From VBAS01 sp964581455 (GTDB taxonomy: Bacteria > Bacteroidota > Bacteroidia > Chitinophagales > Chitinophagaceae), in contig CAZOOT010000121.1 of NCBI GenBank assembly GCA_964581455.1, positions 1 through 9,930 on the forward strand: DNA of 9,930 nt, read 5' to 3'. The translations under genes were made by a program, and so were the position numbers. This document shows positions 6,988 to 9,930 of this stretch, in pieces (position 1 is the stretch's first letter; each line of letters begins with the position of its first letter). Below the pieces are notes generated by a model. The model had not been told where the DNA came from and made no database searches. It saw nothing but the letters and a program-made list of their open reading frames with translations.

Positions 6988-8601
6988 ATGGTCAATAAAA
7001 AATTGAAGGTTTGGTTACCACTGATATTGTCGATCGTAATGATAGCCGGGATGTATTTTGGTTTTAAACTCCGGGAAAACACTCCAAATGGAAATAGTTT
7101 TTTAAAAATTGACAAGAAATCCTCCATGCAGGAAATCCTGGATCTGATCAATTACCGGTACGTGGATTCTGTAAAACTGGATACCCTGCAGAACAATGCC
7201 ATAAATGAAATGATGAGTGAGCTGGATCCGCATTCGGCTTATATTCCAGCCAGTCACTTACAGGAAGTGAATGATGATATGGCCGGGAATTTTGGCGGAA
7301 TAGGGGTTGAATTCTCCATTTTTTCTGATACGGTAAATATTGTGCATGTTGTACCCAATGGCCCCAGCGATAAAGCTGGCTTGCAGGTTGGTGACAGAAT
7401 CATTAAAGTAAATAATGAACCGATTGCCGGCATTTCCATTTCTAATGATGATGTAAAAAATAAGATGCGTGGAAAAAGAGGAACTGAAGTAAATGTATCT
7501 GTTTTCAGAAACGGAGAATTAAAACAATTTAAAATTACAAGAGGCAATATCCCCCTTCCTTCACTTGACGCTTCTTATTTACTGAACAATACAACCGGCT
7601 ATATAAGGCTGAACAAATTCTCTAACACTTCTTACGAGGAATTTATGAGGGCCCTTGAAGATCTGAATAAAAACAATATCCAAAACCTGGTATTGGATCT
7701 GCGTGGAAATGGTGGGGGCCTTTTGAACGAAGCAGTTGATATGGCAGATGAATTTTTAAGTGATGACAAACTGGTGGTATATACTGAAGGGCTGAATATG
7801 AAAAGGAGAGAATTTAAGTGCAAAAGGCCGGGACTTTTCGAAACAGGCAAACTGGTAGTTTTAGTTGATGAACTTTCTGCCAGTGCAAGTGAAGTATTAG
7901 CCGGAGCTTTGCAGGATTGGGACAGGGCTACCATCATTGGCAGAAGAACTTTTGGGAAAGGTTTGGTACAGGAACAATATGAGCTTAGTGATGGTTCGGC
8001 TGTACGGTTAACCGTAGCCCGATATTATACTCCCGTTGGAAGAAGCATCCAGCGTTCATATGAAAAAGGGAAGAAAATTTATATGGATGAATTAATTGAA
8101 CGTTATGAAAACGGCGAAATGATCCATGCAGACAGTATTAAAACTGAAAACGGGAAACAATATGAAACAAAATTGAAAAAAAGGAAAGTGTATGGCGGCG
8201 GTGGTATTACCCCCGACATTTTTGTATCAGTTGATACCGGCACAATTGATAGAAAAATTGTCAGATTATTTACGGATGGCACATTGAATTCCTTTTTATA
8301 TAATTATTATCTGGAACAACGTAATGAGATAAACAAGTTTAAAACAGTCAAAGATTTTATAGCAAACTATAACAACCTAGAAAAGGCATGGGAAGCTTTG
8401 CTGGATTTCACATCAAAGAGCAATAAAGATTTAAAAAACATTTCTGCCTCTTCAAAAGAATATCTGTTGCTTCGTATAAAAGCACAGCTGGCCAGGTATC
8501 ATTGGCGCAATGGTGGCTATTATGAAGTGATTAATAGTTATGACCCCATGATCAAAAAAGCTTTAGAAGAATTTTCAATATCAAAAAAGCAACCCGGTTA
8601 A
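6988..8601 (+). CDS. S41-family carboxy-terminal processing peptidase (CtpA/Prc type)
   Basis: This 537-residue membrane-anchored serine protease has a short basic N-terminus and one hydrophobic segment at about 8-26 (an uncleaved anchor or signal), placing the rest outside the cytoplasm. Residues about 45-100 form the N-terminal helical part with the LDPHSAYI motif. A PDZ domain at about 101-185 (GGIGVEFS, GPSDKAGLQVGDRIIKV) would bind substrate C-termini. The S41 core follows: LVLDLRGNGGG (234-244), then LSASASEVLAGALQDW (296-311) with catalytic S299, then RTFGKGLVQ (320-328) with catalytic K324. The 25-residue S-K spacing equals that of E. coli Prc (S430, K455). A C-terminal extension of about 110 residues (430-537) is of the kind seen in Bacteroidota homologues. 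It is divergent from the kinase-murQ genes and appears to be a single-gene unit. Such proteases trim envelope proteins; the substrate here is unknown. Confidence 0.93.
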   Translation: MVNKKLKVWLPLILSIVMIAGMYFGFKLRENTPNGNSFLKIDKKSSMQEILDLINYRYVDSVKLDTLQNNAINEMMSELDPHSAYIPASHLQEVNDDMAGNFGGIGVEFSIFSDTVNIVHVVPNGPSDKAGLQVGDRIIKVNNEPIAGISISNDDVKNKMRGKRGTEVNVSVFRNGELKQFKITRGNIPLPSLDASYLLNNTTGYIRLNKFSNTSYEEFMRALEDLNKNNIQNLVLDLRGNGGGLLNEAVDMADEFLSDDKLVVYTEGLNMKRREFKCKRPGLFETGKLVVLVDELSASASEVLAGALQDWDRATIIGRRTFGKGLVQEQYELSDGSAVRLTVARYYTPVGRSIQRSYEKGKKIYMDELIERYENGEMIHADSIKTENGKQYETKLKKRKVYGGGGITPDIFVSVDTGTIDRKIVRLFTDGTLNSFLYNYYLEQRNEINKFKTVKDFIANYNNLEKAWEALLDFTSKSNKDLKNISASSKEYLLLRIKAQLARYHWRNGGYYEVINSYDPMIKKALEEFSISKKQPG

Positions 8602-8614
8602 ACCAGATTGCTTT
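8583..8614 (-). terminator. Intrinsic terminator for the minus-strand DUF6249-like gene
   Basis: Read on the minus strand, AAAGCAA (8614-8608) and TTGCTTT (8592-8586) form a 7-bp stem, with an inner GGT/ACC pairing in the loop and a run of T residues (8588-8583) at its 3' side. It lies about 33 bases beyond the stop of the minus-strand gene that ends at 8647. The stem overlaps the stop codon of the convergent peptidase gene, so the two 3' ends share this sequence. On the plus strand only a weak U-rich side is present. Confidence 0.5.
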
Positions 8615-8646
8615 CAATTAAATTCTTAAGAATATTATAGCCCTTA

Positions 8647-9003
8647 TTATTCGACAGGTTGCTTATCAAGCCAGTTCTTTTTCTCTACAGAATAAGAAGC
8701 CACAAGGCCTAACCCACCACCTATAGCAATCAAGGCAAAGTATAAGCCAACCGGTTCTGTTTCGTAAGGAATGGCATAGATATCAAGGAAGAAAGCTGTC
8801 AAAAGGCCCATACCTGCACCCAATAAAAGTAAACCCCATTTCAGGCTCTTAAAAGGAGCCGGACTGTTCATTTTCACTTTTGGATTCATTCCTTTTTCAA
8901 TCATGGCCATATTTTCCTTTGTTTTCAAATAAACGATACCAAAAATCATTGCAAATCCTCCTGCAAACATTATTATTGGTATTAAAATTTCTGCGCCGTG
9001 CAT
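8647..9003 (-). CDS. Small three-helix membrane protein, DUF6249-like
   Basis: This 118-residue inner-membrane protein of unknown function has three hydrophobic segments, at about 7-26 (IPIIMFAGGFAMIFGIVYLK), 56-73 (WGLLLLGAGMGLLTAFFL) and 85-104 (PVGLYFALIAIGGGLGLVAS). A charged loop at about 27-54 carries ENMAMIEKGMNPKVK, and the tail is short and charged. The TKENMAMIEKGMNP segment followed by two glycine-rich helices is typical of the DUF6249 proteins common in Bacteroidota next to sigma factors; this is recall, not a search result. The start is ATG at 9003. The gene is divergent from the ECF sigma gene. Two copies of the spaced motif TGTAACC-N15-TAGTCTTA point toward it, so it is a likely target of that sigma factor. 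Confidence 0.85.
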   Translation of the reverse strand: MHGAEILIPIIMFAGGFAMIFGIVYLKTKENMAMIEKGMNPKVKMNSPAPFKSLKWGLLLLGAGMGLLTAFFLDIYAIPYETEPVGLYFALIAIGGGLGLVASYSVEKKNWLDKQPVE

Positions 9004-9047
9004 AATTCAAAATTTTATAGTTATTAAATTTTTAGCTTTCTGTTCTC

Positions 9048-9077
9048 TAAGACTATTCCTTTCAGGATCAGGTTACA
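9048..9077 (-). promoter_or_regulatory. Putative ECF promoter copy A, toward the DUF6249-like gene
   Basis: On the minus strand TGTAACC (9077-9071) and TAGTCTTA (9055-9048) are separated by exactly 15 bases. The upstream box has the AAC core of ECF -35 elements, and the downstream box has the GTC of many ECF -10 elements. Transcription would begin near 9041, about 38 bases before the ATG at 9003. Confidence 0.55.
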
Positions 9078-9116
9078 GCCTTTTAAGAACTTTTAAACTA
9101 ATTGATGTTCAGAACC

Positions 9117-9146
9117 TAAGACTACAAGTGAAGGAATCAGGTTACA
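9117..9146 (-). promoter_or_regulatory. Putative ECF promoter copy B, toward the DUF6249-like gene
   Basis: The same two boxes with the same 15-base gap recur 69 bases upstream of copy A: TGTAACC at 9146-9140 and TAGTCTTA at 9124-9117 on the minus strand. Copies A and B also share TGAT after the first box and G after the second. It would give a second, longer transcript of the DUF6249-like gene, or act as a second binding site. Confidence 0.5.
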
Positions 9147-9215
9147 GGGCTGGGTTTTTATTCCAAACACATCATATATATTATATTAATAACTTGAAAT
9201 ATGGATTAATTTTAT

Positions 9216-9245
9216 TGTAACCAAATACAGGCTCTTGTAGTCTTA
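9216..9245 (+). promoter_or_regulatory. Putative autoregulatory ECF promoter copy C, toward the sigma gene
   Basis: On the plus strand TGTAACC (9216-9222) and TAGTCTTA (9238-9245) have the same 15-base gap as copies A and B, but the opposite orientation. Transcription would start around 9250, only a few bases before the ATG at 9254, giving a nearly leaderless sigma factor mRNA. ECF sigma genes often drive their own transcription, which fits this layout. Confidence 0.55.
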
Positions 9246-9253
9246 CTTATTGA

Positions 9254-9835
9254 ATGTCAACCGGACTGAATGATATAGAGATCATAAGCTGCGTACTGCA
9301 GGGTGATAAGAATGCTTACGCAGAACTGGTATCCAGGTACCAGAATTATGTTTTTACATTAACACTAAGACTTATAAAAAACCGGGAAGATGCCGAAGAA
9401 ATAGCCCAGGATGTTTTTGTAAAAGCTTTTCGTTCTTTAAAAGACTTCAGGGGTGAATCAAAATTCAGCACCTGGTTATATACTATAGTAAACACAACCA
9501 GTATTACTTTTTTAAGAAAGAAAAAACTGGCAATACAATCTCTGGACGATGACAGAACATTTGAAATCGCTGATAATAAAGATTCTGGTTTCCGGGCAGA
9601 CCAGGTTGAAAAAAAATCAAAAATTGCCATGGTTACAAATGCCATCTCATTGTTAAACCCGGATGATGCGGAAGTGATCACCTTGTTTTATAAAGCTGAA
9701 CAAACACTTGAAGAAATAGCAAAGATCCTTGGCCTGGAAACGAATACAGTAAAAGTAAGATTGCACAGGGCCAGAACCAGGTTAAAGGAAAAGATGGAAA
9801 CCCATTTTAAAGAAGAAGTTTTAAACATTTATTAA
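9254..9835 (+). CDS. ECF-type RNA polymerase sigma factor (sigma-70 family)
   Basis: This 193-residue protein has only sigma regions 2 and 4, the ECF pattern. Region 2 spans about 22-90: AYAELVSRYQNYVF, then the core-binding and -10 helix NREDAEEIAQDVFVKAFRSL (43-62), then FSTWLYTIVNTTSITFLRKKK (71-91). A variable acidic linker covers about 95-120. Region 4 spans about 126-182, with a helix-turn-helix at about 152-172 (LEEIAKILGLETNTVKVRLHRA) that would read the -35 element. The ATG at 9254 gives the usual distance to region 2. The gene is divergent from the DUF6249-like gene. It is followed after 10 bases by a small ORF start that probably belongs to an anti-sigma or partner protein. Three spaced repeats in the upstream gap look like its own target promoters. 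The signal is unknown. Confidence 0.95.
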   Translation: MSTGLNDIEIISCVLQGDKNAYAELVSRYQNYVFTLTLRLIKNREDAEEIAQDVFVKAFRSLKDFRGESKFSTWLYTIVNTTSITFLRKKKLAIQSLDDDRTFEIADNKDSGFRADQVEKKSKIAMVTNAISLLNPDDAEVITLFYKAEQTLEEIAKILGLETNTVKVRLHRARTRLKEKMETHFKEEVLNIY

Positions 9836-9845
9836 TAACAGATTT

Positions 9846-9905
9846 ATGAATCAGCAACAAGAACAACAATTATGGTCTTTTATCGACGGAGTTTCCACGA
9901 GCTAG
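9846..9905 (+). CDS. Start of a probable anti-sigma/partner gene, disrupted by the sequence end
   Basis: An ATG ten bases after the sigma gene opens MNQQQEQQLWSFIDG, then VSTS and a TAG stop at 9903-9905. The opening resembles the N-termini of small Bacteroidota proteins encoded right after ECF sigma genes (a W-x-x-I-D-G motif followed by a helical region), which often act as anti-sigma factors; this is family recall. The stop and the shift to GC-rich sequence occur together near the end of the window, so the frame is probably cut by a sequencing or assembly error rather than being a real 19-residue peptide. The position implies co-transcription with the sigma gene. Confidence 0.5.
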   Translation: MNQQQEQQLWSFIDGVSTS

Positions 9906-9930
9906 AAGGAGTGCAGGCGCGGGCGGGGGT
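9901..9930. other. GC-rich terminal tail, probable contig-end artefact
   Basis: The last 30 bases contain 22 G or C (about 73%), with a strongly G-biased end (GCGGGCGGGGGT), unlike the AT-rich rest of the window. They interrupt the reading frame opened at 9846. Untrimmed low-quality or chimeric read sequence is the simplest explanation. Confidence 0.55.

Noticed and set aside
6963..7151. Minus-strand ORF over the start of the S41 peptidase gene
   Set aside because: It is a shadow of the peptidase N-terminal coding region, without family resemblance or promoter.
9047..9147. 69-base tandem repeat or insertion remnant
   Set aside because: Only the two short boxes are conserved between the units; the remaining bases differ, so this is a repeated binding site rather than a duplicated segment.
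9117..9245. Long-range 12-base inverted repeat (TAAGACTACAAG / CTTGTAGTCTTA) as a single RNA hairpin
   Set aside because: The complementary arms are explained by oppositely oriented copies B and C of the spaced promoter-like motif; a transcript starting at copy C would not contain both arms.
9346..9681. Minus-strand ORF inside the ECF sigma gene
   Set aside because: The plus-strand frame contains clear sigma regions 2 and 4; the opposite frame is low-complexity shadow sequence.
1..9930. CRISPR arrays, insertion sequences, tRNA or rRNA genes
   Set aside because: No regular repeat-spacer pattern, transposase motif, terminal inverted repeats with target duplication, or tRNA-like cloverleaf was recognised on reading both strands.

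Overview
The window looks like chromosomal DNA from a member of the Bacteroidota, probably order Chitinophagales (an inference from protein character, not a verified placement). It is AT-rich, lacks clear Shine-Dalgarno sites, has a TAnnTTTG-type promoter box near one end, and carries typical Bacteroidota proteins: a fused aspartokinase/homoserine dehydrogenase followed by thrB and thrC, a BadF-type sugar kinase next to murQ, an S41 peptidase, a DUF6249-like membrane protein and an ECF sigma factor.

Layout. Positions 1-146 (minus) hold the 5' part of a conserved hypothetical gene cut by the window edge. Positions 223-4956 (minus) hold the threonine operon thrA-thrB-thrC, with gaps of 15 and 12 bases; thrC appears to start at TTG. 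The 217-base gap upstream of thrA (4957-5173) contains what looks like an attenuation-type leader: a short minus-strand ORF with six consecutive Thr codons between Ile codons, a perfect 8-bp hairpin that begins at the last Thr codon, and a long-range stem that pairs the Thr codons with the leader's own start region. Positions 5174-6843 (minus) hold murQ and a BadF/BadG-family sugar kinase, coupled by a TAATG overlap and forming a likely MurNAc salvage pair. Divergent from these, 6988-8601 (plus) encodes a membrane-anchored carboxy-terminal processing protease with PDZ and S41 domains.

Positions 8647-9835 form a divergent pair: a three-helix DUF6249-like membrane protein (minus) and an ECF sigma factor (plus). 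The 250-base gap between them holds three copies of TGTAACC-N15-TAGTCTTA with identical spacing. Two point toward the membrane protein gene and one toward the sigma gene. Their form and orientation suggest an autoregulated ECF promoter set. Just after the sigma gene, the first codons of a probable anti-sigma or partner gene start at 9846, but the reading frame ends in a GC-rich tail that looks like a low-quality contig end.

How the genes work together. ThrA makes aspartyl phosphate and later homoserine, ThrB phosphorylates homoserine, and ThrC converts phosphohomoserine to threonine; the leader would sense charged tRNA-Thr (and perhaps tRNA-Ile). The kinase and MurQ would turn recovered N-acetylmuramic acid into GlcNAc-6-phosphate and lactate. 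The CtpA-type protease also commonly acts at the envelope, as the sigma/DUF6249 module may.
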